A stretch of DNA of 64,000 nucleotides from Mycobacterium sp. NBC_00419 (GCF_036023875.1 NZ_CP107931.1:2046001-2110000), one strand, 5' to 3'; shown: positions 52,796 to 61,361, counted from the first letter of the stretch. The notes: generated by a model from the sequence alone, not told the origin. Numbers and translations: made by a program.

Positions 52796-54270
52796 TTCGT
52801 GTCCTTCCCAGAGGTCTCGGCACCGGCTGTCAGCGTTCCCTTGACCACCTTGCCCATGGCGTTTCGAGGCAGCGGACCGATGACGAAGTCGTCCGGCACC
52901 TTGCCGTGCGACACCATCTCGCGGGCACGGCCGCGCAGGAAGTCCGCGTCCAGCGTCACATCCTGGGCCGGTTCGACGAATGCGACGATGCGTTGTCCCA
53001 ACCGGGCATCGGTCCGGCCGACGACGGCGATGTCGCGCACCTGCGGGATCTGACCGAGGATGCTCTCCACTTCGGCGGCATTGATGTTCACCCCGCCGCG
53101 GACGATCACGTCACTCCGGCGCCCACTGACCTGCACCGTGCCGTCGTCATCGACGGAGCCGAAATCACCAGTCGCCAAGAAGCTCTCGTCGTCGCGAAGC
53201 ACCGGGCCGTCGGCGGTCCACACTCCGAGGGAGGGGCGGTAGAGCCGTGCCCACCGTCCCGAGTCGGCGGCACGCACCACCAGTTCGCCGTCGCACCCCG
53301 GCGGTAGCACCCGGCCGTCCGCGGCACACGCAACCACGCTGACATGCGGCAGGGGGCGGCCGCAGGCACCTGGCGCATGCGGCAGGGCCGGATCCTCCAG
53401 GCACACCGCGCCCGGCGCCTCGGTCATCCCGTAGCTACCCACCACCGGCACCCCGAACTTGCGCTCGAACGCTGCGCGCAATTCCTCGGCCAACCCGGCC
53501 GCGCCACTGCCGGCCAACCGCAGCGAGGACAACGCGTCCGCGGCGATCGCGTCATCGTGCACCAGGTCGTAGATGGTGGCCGGCACCAGGGCGCTGAGCA
53601 TGGTGAGCCGCCGATCCCGGCAGGCCGCCGCAACTGCCCCGGCATTCATCCGCTCGACGGCCACGCAGGTGGCACCGGCGAACAACGTCGCCATCGCCCC
53701 GACGACCATCACGTTGTGGATACTCATCGGCAGGATCACCCCGACCCGGTCGCCCCGTTCGAGGTTCGCACCGGCCAGCGCCGCGGCGGCCAGCGAGACC
53801 CCGGCGCGGCTGTGCACGTGCGCCTTCGGAGTGCCGGTCGTCCCGCTCGAGAAGGCGATCGCGACCGGAGCCGACCGGTCAGGCACCGCGCCGTCGAACG
53901 GTTCCGAGCGGTCCTCGAGCACCCCGGCGAGCTCGGCGGATCGCAGCACCAGCCGTGGCGTGACAAGATCCAGCTGGCGGTGCTGTTCAGCCTGCGGCGC
54001 AACAGGATTGATACCTACCCAGACTGCGCCGAGCAGCGCGCATCCCAGATACAACTCAACGGAGGCGGTGCTGTTGGTGGCGACCACAGCCACCCGGTCG
54101 CCGCGGCGCACACCGCGGCGCGCGAGCGCAACGGCGATGGCCCGCGCGGAGGGCCCCAGCTGTGCGTAGGTCACCCGGTGGGCGGCATCCTCCAGCGCGA
54201 TATCGGCCCCGTGTTCGCCATCGAGGAGGCCCAGGATGTCGGGGACCACGGCGGTCAGCTGCCGCACCAC
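52771..54270 (-). CDS. AMP-dependent acyl-CoA synthetase-like enzyme
   Basis: A 499-residue ANL-superfamily ligase. Motifs in order: adenylate P-loop FSSGTTGTPKAHVHS near residue 140 (PKA instead of the usual PKG), GSYGMTEAPGAVCL near 275, FLATGDFGSVDDDG near 365 and the catalytic-lysine end PRNAMGKVVKGTL near 480. It would adenylate an acid and transfer it to CoA. GTG 54270 is used. The gene overlaps the crotonase gene upstream by 16 bases and the SDR downstream by 25 bases. Confidence 0.9.
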   Translation of the reverse strand: MVRQLTAVVPDILGLLDGEHGADIALEDAAHRVTYAQLGPSARAIAVALARRGVRRGDRVAVVATNSTASVELYLGCALLGAVWVGINPVAPQAEQHRQLDLVTPRLVLRSAELAGVLEDRSEPFDGAVPDRSAPVAIAFSSGTTGTPKAHVHSRAGVSLAAAALAGANLERGDRVGVILPMSIHNVMVVGAMATLFAGATCVAVERMNAGAVAAACRDRRLTMLSALVPATIYDLVHDDAIAADALSSLRLAGSGAAGLAEELRAAFERKFGVPVVGSYGMTEAPGAVCLEDPALPHAPGACGRPLPHVSVVACAADGRVLPPGCDGELVVRAADSGRWARLYRPSLGVWTADGPVLRDDESFLATGDFGSVDDDGTVQVSGRRSDVIVRGGVNINAAEVESILGQIPQVRDIAVVGRTDARLGQRIVAFVEPAQDVTLDADFLRGRAREMVSHGKVPDDFVIGPLPRNAMGKVVKGTLTAGAETSGKDTKWDSSTVQ

Positions 54271-55040
54271 TCGGGTGGGCGCTTCTCGGCGAAGGCGCGG
54301 ACACCCTCCTGGAAGTCGGGATGCTGCCAGTGTGTCTTCACCAGTCCGTAGCCGTATTCGATGGCCTGGGTGTACGGCATCTCCAGTGAACTCCAGATCG
54401 CCTGCTGTGACAGTGAGACGGCGTGCGGCGAGTTCGCGGCGATATCGGCGGCGATCTGCCGCGCGGTGGTCAGCAGGTCTCCTGGTTCGGTCAGCTCGTC
54501 CACCAGACCCAAGGCGTACGCCCGCTCAGCCGACAGCCGGAAATTGCGTCCCTGCAATGTCATTCGCAGCGCAGTGCCCAACGGGAGCCGCTTGGCCAGA
54601 CCAATGTTCTCCACCCCGCCGACCATGCCGACATTGACATGGCTGTCGAGAAACACCGCCTTGGTGGAGGCGACGACGATGTCGGAGTCCACCACGAAGT
54701 GCAGGCCGGCCCCGGTGACCGTGCCGTTGACCGCGCAGACTGTGGGTTTCCAGACCCGGTTCTGGCGGGAGGTCAGCATCAGTTCCTGGTCGGCCCGGCC
54801 TAGGCCCACCCCCACCGAGCCGCGCTCGTTGACGCCGGAAAGGTCAGCCCCCGTGCAGAAGTGGCGCTCGCCGGCGGCGGTGATCACCACGCACCGGATA
54901 TCGGGATCCTCCTCGATGCGCCGCCAGGTCTGGCGGAACCACCCCATGAGCGCTGGGGTCAGCGAGTTACCGTGGGCGGGGCGGTTCAGGGTGATCTGCG
55001 CGATGTGATCGGCAACCTCGAACAGTGCTTCGTCTGCCAT
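54255..55040 (-). CDS. Crotonase-fold protein lacking the hydratase glutamates
   Basis: A 261-residue enoyl-CoA hydratase/isomerase family member. The oxyanion-hole signature RHFCTGADLSG near residue 63 and AVNGTVTGAGLHFVVDSD near 105 are present. At the two places where mitochondrial crotonase has catalytic Glu (equivalents of Glu144 and Glu164) this protein has His in both (GLH and DSHVNV). So a classical hydratase activity is doubtful; hydrolysis, isomerisation or ring opening is possible. ATG 55040 has GGAGG seven bases ahead. Confidence 0.88.
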   Translation of the reverse strand: MADEALFEVADHIAQITLNRPAHGNSLTPALMGWFRQTWRRIEEDPDIRCVVITAAGERHFCTGADLSGVNERGSVGVGLGRADQELMLTSRQNRVWKPTVCAVNGTVTGAGLHFVVDSDIVVASTKAVFLDSHVNVGMVGGVENIGLAKRLPLGTALRMTLQGRNFRLSAERAYALGLVDELTEPGDLLTTARQIAADIAANSPHAVSLSQQAIWSSLEMPYTQAIEYGYGLVKTHWQHPDFQEGVRAFAEKRPPEWCGS

Positions 55041-55058
55041 CGAAACCTCCATGGTGAC

Positions 55059-56054
55059 CTACGCCAGCGCCTGGTCAACCAGCCGGGCGGCGTCGGCCAT
55101 ATCCGGGATTTCGCAGGCCGCCACATACTCTCGACGCAACCGGGTGACGAGTTCGCCGACCGAGGGGATGTCCTCGATGAGGTCGATGCCCTGCCCCGCC
55201 GACCACAGGTTCTTCCACGGCTTCACTCCACTGGGCAGGTGCGCGTGGCTGAGCTTGCCCACCTCCGGCTTCGGCAGGTCGGCGGGGTCGAGCCCGACCG
55301 CCACCATGGACTCCACCATCCAGTTGGCGGCGACACCGGCGATGTCCGGGGTGTACATCAGCTCTGCGGAGGATCCCCGCAGCAGCATGGCCTTGTACTC
55401 GTCGGCCGCACGGGATTCCTGGGTGGCGATGAAACGTGTTCCCAGATAGGACAAATCGGCGCCGAGGATTTCGGCGGCACGGATCGCCGCACCGGTGCTG
55501 ACGGCACCTGCCATCACGATCACGCCATCGAAGATGCTGCGAATCTTCGGAATCAACACCAGATGACTGATCGTGCCGGAATGCCCGCCTCCTCCGGCAC
55601 CGATGCAGTTCAGTCCGTCGACACCGGCCTCGATCGCCTTCTCGGCGAACCTCACAGTGGTGACATCGTGGTAGATCACGCCACCCCAGTCGTGCACCCG
55701 GCGGGCGAGCGCAGCGGGATTACCTTGTGCCGAGATGATGATCTCGGCGCCGTAGCGCTCACACAGAGCCAGGTGTGCGGCAAGGTCGTCATCGTCGAAG
55801 CGGGTGGCCAGGTTCACCGCCAACGGCCCGATCCGCGCACCCGGATTGGCGTCGGCGTGGGCGTCCAGCGCCGAACGGATCTCGCGCAGCCATTCCTCGA
55901 ACTGTTCGATGGTGCGCGCGTTCTGGCGGGGTAGTGCACCGATCAGACCTGCCGTGCAGGCCGCGGTCACCAGTTCCGGACCGGACACCAGAAACATCGG
56001 GGCGCAGATGGCGGGAAGGGTCAGCTTTCTGCGGACGGTGTCGTCGAGTGCCAC
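55059..56054 (-). CDS. Nitronate-monooxygenase-family flavoprotein
   Basis: A 331-residue TIM-barrel FMN protein of the 2-nitropropane dioxygenase family. Seen: LPAICAPMFLVSGPELVTAACTAGLIGALP near the N-terminus, the phosphate-binding region GVIVMAGAVSTGAAIRAAEILGADLSYLGTRFIATQES near 170-210 and DGLNCIGAGGGGHSG near 145. In actinobacterial steroid pathways a relative (IpdC) reduces or isomerises an acyl-CoA rather than acting on nitronates, so a CoA-ester role is plausible in this setting. Starts at GTG 56054; it is first gene of the NMO-crotonase-ligase-SDR operon. Confidence 0.87.
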   Translation of the reverse strand: MALDDTVRRKLTLPAICAPMFLVSGPELVTAACTAGLIGALPRQNARTIEQFEEWLREIRSALDAHADANPGARIGPLAVNLATRFDDDDLAAHLALCERYGAEIIISAQGNPAALARRVHDWGGVIYHDVTTVRFAEKAIEAGVDGLNCIGAGGGGHSGTISHLVLIPKIRSIFDGVIVMAGAVSTGAAIRAAEILGADLSYLGTRFIATQESRAADEYKAMLLRGSSAELMYTPDIAGVAANWMVESMVAVGLDPADLPKPEVGKLSHAHLPSGVKPWKNLWSAGQGIDLIEDIPSVGELVTRLRREYVAACEIPDMADAARLVDQALA

Positions 56055-56084
56055 CAGATCAGCTCCCAGAATCGTTCCACCGGA

Positions 56085-56135
56085 CGCGAATTCGCGGCCT
56101 CCTCGGCTACGTTATCGGCGGCCCTGAGCGCTCAG
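56085..56135. promoter_or_regulatory. Two perfect 12-bp palindromes in the NMO/TetR divergent region
   Basis: CGCGAATTCGCG (56085-56096) and CTGAGCGCTCAG (56124-56135) are both perfect. They sit 27 bases apart in the 197-base region between the nitronate-monooxygenase-like operon and the TetR gene at 56252. One may be the TetR operator. The rest of the region shows no gene. Confidence 0.5.
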
Positions 56136-56251
56136 ATAGCACCGTTGCTGAAAACGCGACTTCACCCGTTCCCCGCAGACGAGCCGATTGGTCATCTGGC
56201 ACCGTGGCGCGGGACTACCGTGGTTGGCTGGTGTCCTATGGAGGGAGAACG

Positions 56252-56890
56252 ATGGACCCCGCGAACAGTTCCCGACCGCAGCCGGAATCGACGACGACTG
56301 CGGCAGAGAGAACTGACAACGAACGCAGCCGGTTGCTACGCGCCGCGATGGACGTCCTGCAGCGCAATGGCTGGTGGGGATTCAAGGTCGAGAGCGTACT
56401 GCGCCAGGCCGGCCTGTCGACACGCAGTTTCTATCGGCATTTCGACAAGAAGAGCGACCTGCTGCTGGCGCTGCTGGAGTACGAGCTCGGCGGTGCTGCG
56501 GTCAATCTGCGGCGGGTGACTGCGGCGGCGGCGACGCCCTCGGACAAGGTCCGGGCATATGTCGCCGCGACCATGGACATGGCCTACCGGGAAGACCTCG
56601 TCAAGCCGTCGTCGCTGTTCGCCTCGCACTGGCGGGAGATGCTGCCGGAGTACCCCGACGCCTTCGACCGCTGTGTCGCCGAGATGATGGCGCCCCTCGT
56701 CGAGGCCATCCGGGAGGGTATCGCCAACGGTGAGTTCACCTCGGAGGATCCCGAGGCGGATGCCGTCGCGGTGTTCTATCTGGTGGCTGGGGTCACCGCC
56801 GACCAGGCAACCCTGGGCGGCGTGACGCCGCGGGAGCAACTCGAGCACGTCGTGATGCCGTTCATCCAGCGGGCGATCGGCCTGCGCTAG
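56252..56890 (+). CDS. TetR-family regulator
   Basis: A 212-residue repressor. The helix-turn-helix NERSRLLRAAMDVLQRNGWWGFKVESVLRQAGLSTRSFYRHFDKKSDLL lies at residues about 23-72; the ligand-binding part follows with GVTPREQLEHVVMPFI near the end. ATG 56252 has GGAGGGA at 6 bases upstream; the longer frame from 55775 is antisense to the flavoprotein gene. It stands between two minus-strand catabolic operons, and its stop overlaps the acyl-CoA dehydrogenase gene by 4 bases. Likely local regulator of both. Confidence 0.85.
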   Translation: MDPANSSRPQPESTTTAAERTDNERSRLLRAAMDVLQRNGWWGFKVESVLRQAGLSTRSFYRHFDKKSDLLLALLEYELGGAAVNLRRVTAAAATPSDKVRAYVAATMDMAYREDLVKPSSLFASHWREMLPEYPDAFDRCVAEMMAPLVEAIREGIANGEFTSEDPEADAVAVFYLVAGVTADQATLGGVTPREQLEHVVMPFIQRAIGLR

Positions 56891-57996
56891 AGGCCGACCT
56901 GCGCTGCCATCCGCTCCCGCTGCCAGGCCGGCTCACCGAACAGGATCTCCGAGGACTTCGCGCGCTTGAAGTACAGCTGGGCCGGGTGTTCCCAGGTGAA
57001 CCCGATGCCACCGTGGACCTGGATGTTGTCCGAGGCCACCTTCGCATACGCGTTGCCGCAGTAGGCCTTCGCCAGTGCCGCCGCAGCCAACGGGTCGGCA
57101 TCGTCGTCGTCGAGTGCCGCTGCGGCCCAGTACGCGGCCGAGCGCGCCGACTCCACCTCCAGCAGCATGTCGGCACACATGTGCTTGATCGCCTGGAAGC
57201 TGCCGATCGGCTTGCCGAACTGGACCCGGATCTTGGCGTATTCCACAGCCATATCCAGGCACCGTTGGGCGCCGCCGACCGCGTCGGCCGACCACAGCAC
57301 CGCGGCGGTAGCCAATACCCGTTCGGCACGGGGGCCTGCTACGCCGAGCGGTCGTGCGGGGGCGTCGGCGAATTCGACGCGGGCCTGCGCCCGGGTGAGG
57401 TCGAGCGGGCTCAATGCGGTGACGGACACCTCGGGGCATGTCGCGTCCACCGCGTAGAAGTCGACGACGCCCTGCGAGGAACGTGCCGAAACGATGAGAA
57501 CATCGGCGTGTTGTCCGTCGACGACGTACATCTTGACCCCGGCCAGCACGATGTCACCGTCAGCACCCGGGGTGGCGGTGGTCTGGGTGTCGGCGAGGTC
57601 CCACGACCCGGACTGCTCTGCCACGGCGAGCGTGCCGATCTGCTCACCGGAGGCCAACCCGGGCAGATAGTCGGCCTTGAGCTTCTCGTCGGCGGACAGG
57701 GTCAGCGCTGCCGCAGCGCTGACCGTCGCCAGGAGTGGCGCCACCAGCAGCGCTGCCCCGGCCGCTTCGGCCACCAGCGCCACGTCCCCGAACCCGAAAC
57801 CGCCTCCGCCGTAGGCTTCGGCAATCACCAATCCGGCCACGCCGAGCTGACCGGCCAGCTGCGACCAGACCGCCGGGTCGGCCGCGCCGCCCTGTTCCAT
57901 CAGCGTGCGCACCGCCTCCTCGGCGGAGTGCTTCTCCAGGAATCCATTGACGGCAGCCAACAGCTCCCGCTGTTCCTCGCTGAGGACGAAAGTCAT
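56887..57996 (-). CDS. Acyl-CoA dehydrogenase family protein (FadE-like)
   Basis: A 369-residue FAD enzyme of the acyl-CoA dehydrogenase family. VIAEAYGGGGFGFGDVALVAEAAG near residue 58, VEYAKIRVQFGKPIGSFQAIKHMCADML near 250 and the end HGGIGFTWEHPAQLYFKRAKSSEILFG near 335 are typical. The IVD-type catalytic Glu position near the RVQFG helix reads LWSADA without Glu, and no YEGT motif is present, so it resembles the non-catalytic partner of heterotetrameric actinobacterial ACADs. First reading of the pathway: alpha,beta-dehydrogenation of a CoA ester with another subunit. Confidence 0.88.
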   Translation of the reverse strand: MTFVLSEEQRELLAAVNGFLEKHSAEEAVRTLMEQGGAADPAVWSQLAGQLGVAGLVIAEAYGGGGFGFGDVALVAEAAGAALLVAPLLATVSAAAALTLSADEKLKADYLPGLASGEQIGTLAVAEQSGSWDLADTQTTATPGADGDIVLAGVKMYVVDGQHADVLIVSARSSQGVVDFYAVDATCPEVSVTALSPLDLTRAQARVEFADAPARPLGVAGPRAERVLATAAVLWSADAVGGAQRCLDMAVEYAKIRVQFGKPIGSFQAIKHMCADMLLEVESARSAAYWAAAALDDDDADPLAAAALAKAYCGNAYAKVASDNIQVHGGIGFTWEHPAQLYFKRAKSSEILFGEPAWQRERMAAQVGL

Positions 57997-58010
57997 GGTT
58001 ATCGGTGTCC

Positions 58011-58817
58011 TCAGTTTCCGGTGAAGGCCGGTTCGCGACGCTCGGCGAACGCGCGCAAGCCTTCCTTGAAGTCGGTACTGCGGAGGGTGGCCTCCACCGA
58101 CTTGGCCTCTTGCACCAAGGCGGCATCCAGGCCACCGGTGATCGGGTCGTTGATCAGCGCCTTGGTGTGTCCCAGGGAGAAGGTGGGCCCGGCAGCGAGT
58201 TCGGCGGCCAGGTCGACGCCTGCGGCATCGAGGCCGTCAGGCGCGACCACCTCGTCGATCAGCCCCCACTCGGCAGCGGTCGGCGCGGCTACCGGGCGCC
58301 CGCGCAGCAGCATCTGGCGGGCCCGACGGATCCCGATCAGTGTGGGCAGCAGGAAGGAACCGCCGCTGTCGACCGAAAACCCGCGCTTGCAGAACGGCTC
58401 GGCGAAACTCGCGTCGTCGGCGGCCAGGGTGAAGTCGGCGGCCACCGCCAGATGCAGGCCCAAGCCCAGTGCCTTACCGTGCACCACGCTCACGGTGGGG
58501 ACGGGACAGTTCCACACCGCCGAGACCAGCCGGTGGGCACCGGCGGCCAACGCACGGCTCAGGTGGCCGGTGCGCGGCTTGCCGTCGGTGGCGTTTGCCG
58601 ACACCAGATCCGCGCCGAGACAGAAGTTCCGGCCGTGCGCCCGGATCAGGATCGCCCGGATGCCACCACCGCCGTCGACGGCCTCGATCTGGTCGATCAA
58701 GGCGACACAATCCTGGTGCCGCAACGCGTTTCCCTTGTCGGGGCGGTCCAGCGTCAGCGTCAGCACCGAACCGGTCACCGCAGCGGTGACCCCGGCGTCG
58801 GCCCCGGGCTCGGTCAC
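58011..58817 (-). CDS. Crotonase-fold protein, second copy
   Basis: A 268-residue enoyl-CoA hydratase/isomerase family protein. The CoA-binding and oxyanion segment is HGRNFCLGADLVSA near residue 60, then VVHGKALGLGLHLAVAADFTLAADDASFAEPFCKRG near 110-145. As in the 54255 gene, the Glu144 equivalent is His (GLH); the Glu164 equivalent is Phe, with an Asp in SVDSGG slightly later. It is therefore unlikely to be a standard hydratase. Its start overlaps the dehydratase-like gene (GTGA) and it precedes a FadE gene by 14 bases. Confidence 0.88.
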   Translation of the reverse strand: MTEPGADAGVTAAVTGSVLTLTLDRPDKGNALRHQDCVALIDQIEAVDGGGGIRAILIRAHGRNFCLGADLVSANATDGKPRTGHLSRALAAGAHRLVSAVWNCPVPTVSVVHGKALGLGLHLAVAADFTLAADDASFAEPFCKRGFSVDSGGSFLLPTLIGIRRARQMLLRGRPVAAPTAAEWGLIDEVVAPDGLDAAGVDLAAELAAGPTFSLGHTKALINDPITGGLDAALVQEAKSVEATLRSTDFKEGLRAFAERREPAFTGN

Positions 58818-60091
58818 TTGCCGGCCGCCAGCAACTCGCCGTGGCGCTCGAACATGCGCAACGCGTCACGCTGCAGCTCCTTGGGCACATCGGGCAGCAT
58901 CGCCGCGCCGTGCTCGCGACTGGGCAGGCTGATGGTGGCGTCGGCCTGTGCGGTGGTCTCACCCCGCTGGTTACGCACCTCGACCGCGACGTCGACAAGA
59001 TGCAGGCCGTCCTCCTGCCGCTTGCCGTCCACCTTGCCGGTGAGGTACTGAATGTCGCCCTCGTAGTTGAACTTTCGGATCTCGTCGTGCTGGCGCACCA
59101 CGAACGCTCCGTCACCCATCCAGTCGGTCAGGAAGTGGTGAATCCAGCACTCCCGCAGCACACCGTAGTCATAGGCACGTGGGTTACCGATCGCCTTGGC
59201 CCACTCCGAATCCCAGTGCACCCGCTGGGCCACATCCGGGACGCCGAAGGCGTTGTCGATGTAGAAGGCCGGGATGCGCTGGCGGTTCTGGTAGGCCAGC
59301 CGTCCGCTCTTGAGGCCGTAGGGAACGAACCCGTAGCCGCCGGCGTGGAACACGATGATGTCGGTGGTGGTGAGCGGGCCCTTGGCCATCGTGCCCATGT
59401 CCGCACCGACGACGACGTCCTCCCAGTACCGAGGTTCGGAGCCACGCAGCTTCTCGGCGGCGTAGATCTTGTCGAGTTCCTCGATGTCGGCCTTGGTGTA
59501 TGCCGGGTCCTCGATGGTGCTGTACTTGCCGCGCTCACGCGCCTTCTTGCGTTCGGTGTAGATCACCAGTGTCCGGTAGACGCCGACGACCTCGCCACGC
59601 TGATTGATCTTGACGTCCCGCAACACCCGGATGACCGAACGGCCGGCGAACTCGGAGGCCTTCTCCTCGACCGACTCCAGTCCGGTGAAGCTGTACAGCG
59701 TGTCGCCGGGGTATACCGGCCGGTACCACTCCCAGGTGCCGCCGGAGACGAAGGCGTGGATTCCGCGGTAGCTTCCGCCACGAAGTTCCTTGGGCAGCTT
59801 GTCGCCCCGCAATGGCGCGTTGAGCACGGCGGCCATGATCTGGGGTGCGACTTGGCCACCCCACCGGGTGGCCTGGCCGTACGCCGGATCGGTGTAGAGC
59901 GGGTTGTCGTCACCGTAGCCGTAGGCGAAGTTGCGGATGGTCTCCGGAGTGGCGGTGGAGACGAGCTCCTGTCCACGAGCGGCCGACCAAACACCCAGGG
60001 CTGCGCGGTCTTTTGCCAGATCGGCGTCGTCGATCTCGGCGGCCGTTGCTTCCTTGAACTTGTCGGAAGTGGTGTCGGCGGTCTGGGTCAT
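58814..60091 (-). CDS. Two-hot-dog MaoC/FAS1-like dehydratase family protein
   Basis: A 425-residue protein made of two hot-dog domains as in MaoC-type and FAS1-like dehydratases. The N-terminal half has TIRNFAYGYGDDNPLYTDP near residue 55, which resembles the hydratase motif GDxNPxH but with Tyr in place of His; FVSGGTWEWYRPVYPGD follows near 115. The C-terminal half (DIIVFHAGGYGFVPYG near 245, VHWDSEWAKAIGNPRAYDYG near 292) has no clear motif. Probably an enoyl-CoA hydratase of the cluster, activity unproven. Overlaps the downstream crotonase gene by 4 bases. Confidence 0.82.
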   Translation of the reverse strand: MTQTADTTSDKFKEATAAEIDDADLAKDRAALGVWSAARGQELVSTATPETIRNFAYGYGDDNPLYTDPAYGQATRWGGQVAPQIMAAVLNAPLRGDKLPKELRGGSYRGIHAFVSGGTWEWYRPVYPGDTLYSFTGLESVEEKASEFAGRSVIRVLRDVKINQRGEVVGVYRTLVIYTERKKARERGKYSTIEDPAYTKADIEELDKIYAAEKLRGSEPRYWEDVVVGADMGTMAKGPLTTTDIIVFHAGGYGFVPYGLKSGRLAYQNRQRIPAFYIDNAFGVPDVAQRVHWDSEWAKAIGNPRAYDYGVLRECWIHHFLTDWMGDGAFVVRQHDEIRKFNYEGDIQYLTGKVDGKRQEDGLHLVDVAVEVRNQRGETTAQADATISLPSREHGAAMLPDVPKELQRDALRMFERHGELLAAGK

Positions 60092-60128
60092 AGTGCCCTC
60101 CTTCTTGAGGATCGGTTTAGGGGTGTTC

Positions 60129-61178
60129 TCACAAGGCGGCCGAGAAGTTCGGCAATACTGCCGTTCCCGAGTCCTGCAACGCTGATCGGACTGATAGCGC
60201 TCGACGTAGGTGGAGATGGACGTCCAACTCCCAGGAGTAGCCCATGCCGCCGTGCAGGTGGATGGCGTCCTCGAGGACGCCGATCGCCGAGCGTGGCAAC
60301 CATCGGGCTACGGAGGCGACCGAAGCCGACGCGGCCCCAGATTCCTGCACGCACTCGAGGGCCGCGAACTGTACGGCAGCTCTGGCCTGTTCGGTGACGG
60401 CATAGAAGTCCGCGAGCCGGTGCTTGACTGCCTGGAAACTACCGATGGGACGACCGAACTGCTCACGGGCCTTGACGTACTCGACGGTCTGGGTGAGGAC
60501 CTTCTGCATACCGCCCACAAGTTCGGCAAGCGTGAGCAGGGTGAATTCACACCGGACTCGTTCACAGTCGCTGTCAGTCAGGCGCAGCACATCGCGCGGC
60601 TCGACACGCTCGAGTACGACGGCTGCGCTGGGACGGGTGGGGTCTATTTCGTTGCGGCTCAACGGTTGCGGCAACGTAGCGATGTCGAGGACGACGATGG
60701 CGGCCTCGCCGGTGTAGTCGTCCCGGGCCGGGACGGCCACGGCGTCGATCGGGGTGCCGTCGGGAATGGTGATGCGTCCGCTGACCTCGCCGGCGGCGGA
60801 CAACACCGCCGTGTCGAACCCAGTGAGCACCGTGACTCGAGAACCTGCCGCCAGTTCGCGCACAAATGCCGCCCCATCCTGGTGCGCACTCCAGGCAGCG
60901 GCCAGCACGATCGTTGCGGTGGCCGGCTCGGGCAACAGAACCGCACCGAACGTCTCCGCGACGGCCGTCGCCTCCAGCAGTCCGGCGCCGATACCGTCCG
61001 GCTCGGGCAACCGCAGAACCGGAAGCCCCAATCCACACAGGGCCGTCCAGCGCCGCCGGTCGAACGCCTGCGAGCGGCCCGCTGCCCCGGCAATCGCTTC
61101 CGCATCACCGCGCCGTTCGAAGAAGTCCGCGATGGAATCGACGAGGGGGACCACGTCGTCGTCGAGAGCGAAGTTCAC
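60129..61178 (-). CDS. Acyl-CoA dehydrogenase family protein (FadE-like)
   Basis: A 349-residue ACAD-family protein: FERRGDAEAIAGAAG near the N-terminus, LPVLRLPEPDGIGAGLLEATAVAETFG near 52, VEYVKAREQFGRPIGSFQAVKHRLADFYAV near 235 and the end LHGGMGYSWELDVHLHLRRALSVRSAL. The general-base Glu is not at either known place (no YEGT; TLAELVGG rather than an aligned LER), suggesting a non-catalytic partner subunit. First gene of the minus-strand operon FadE-MaoC-crotonase-FadE; the ends are 37, -4 and 14 bases apart. GTG 61178 start. Confidence 0.85.
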   Translation of the reverse strand: MNFALDDDVVPLVDSIADFFERRGDAEAIAGAAGRSQAFDRRRWTALCGLGLPVLRLPEPDGIGAGLLEATAVAETFGAVLLPEPATATIVLAAAWSAHQDGAAFVRELAAGSRVTVLTGFDTAVLSAAGEVSGRITIPDGTPIDAVAVPARDDYTGEAAIVVLDIATLPQPLSRNEIDPTRPSAAVVLERVEPRDVLRLTDSDCERVRCEFTLLTLAELVGGMQKVLTQTVEYVKAREQFGRPIGSFQAVKHRLADFYAVTEQARAAVQFAALECVQESGAASASVASVARWLPRSAIGVLEDAIHLHGGMGYSWELDVHLHLRRALSVRSALQDSGTAVLPNFSAAL

Positions 61179-61205
61179 GACTACCAGAGAACTCGGTCAG
61201 ACGAA

Positions 61206-61283
61206 CCTGACGCAACAGCTGTCAGGCCTTTTGCAGGCAAATGGCATTCTCGCCCATTCGTCCGGCGAAAACTCCACTTTCGC
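61206..61283. promoter_or_regulatory. Three inverted repeats in the FadE/FadD divergent region
   Basis: CCTGAC/GTCAGG (61206-61211, 61221-61226; 9-base spacer), TTTGC-AG-GCAAA (61230-61241) and GCGAAA/TTTCGC (61265-61270, 61278-61283; 7-base spacer) follow each other in the 183 bases between divergent minus-strand FadE and plus-strand FadD genes. Any could be a repressor site for the two operons. Confidence 0.45.
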
Positions 61284-61361
61284 TCTCGGCCGGTTCCAAT
61301 CCGCTGGCCGGCTCGTACGGTCGTCAATGCCAGCAGCCTGCGATCGACAAGGAGGACGACC

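Noticed and set aside
50829..52823. Long minus-strand frame (664 codons) across the P450 gene
   Set aside because: Lies opposite a P450 with intact heme and I-helix motifs and shows no family pattern of its own.
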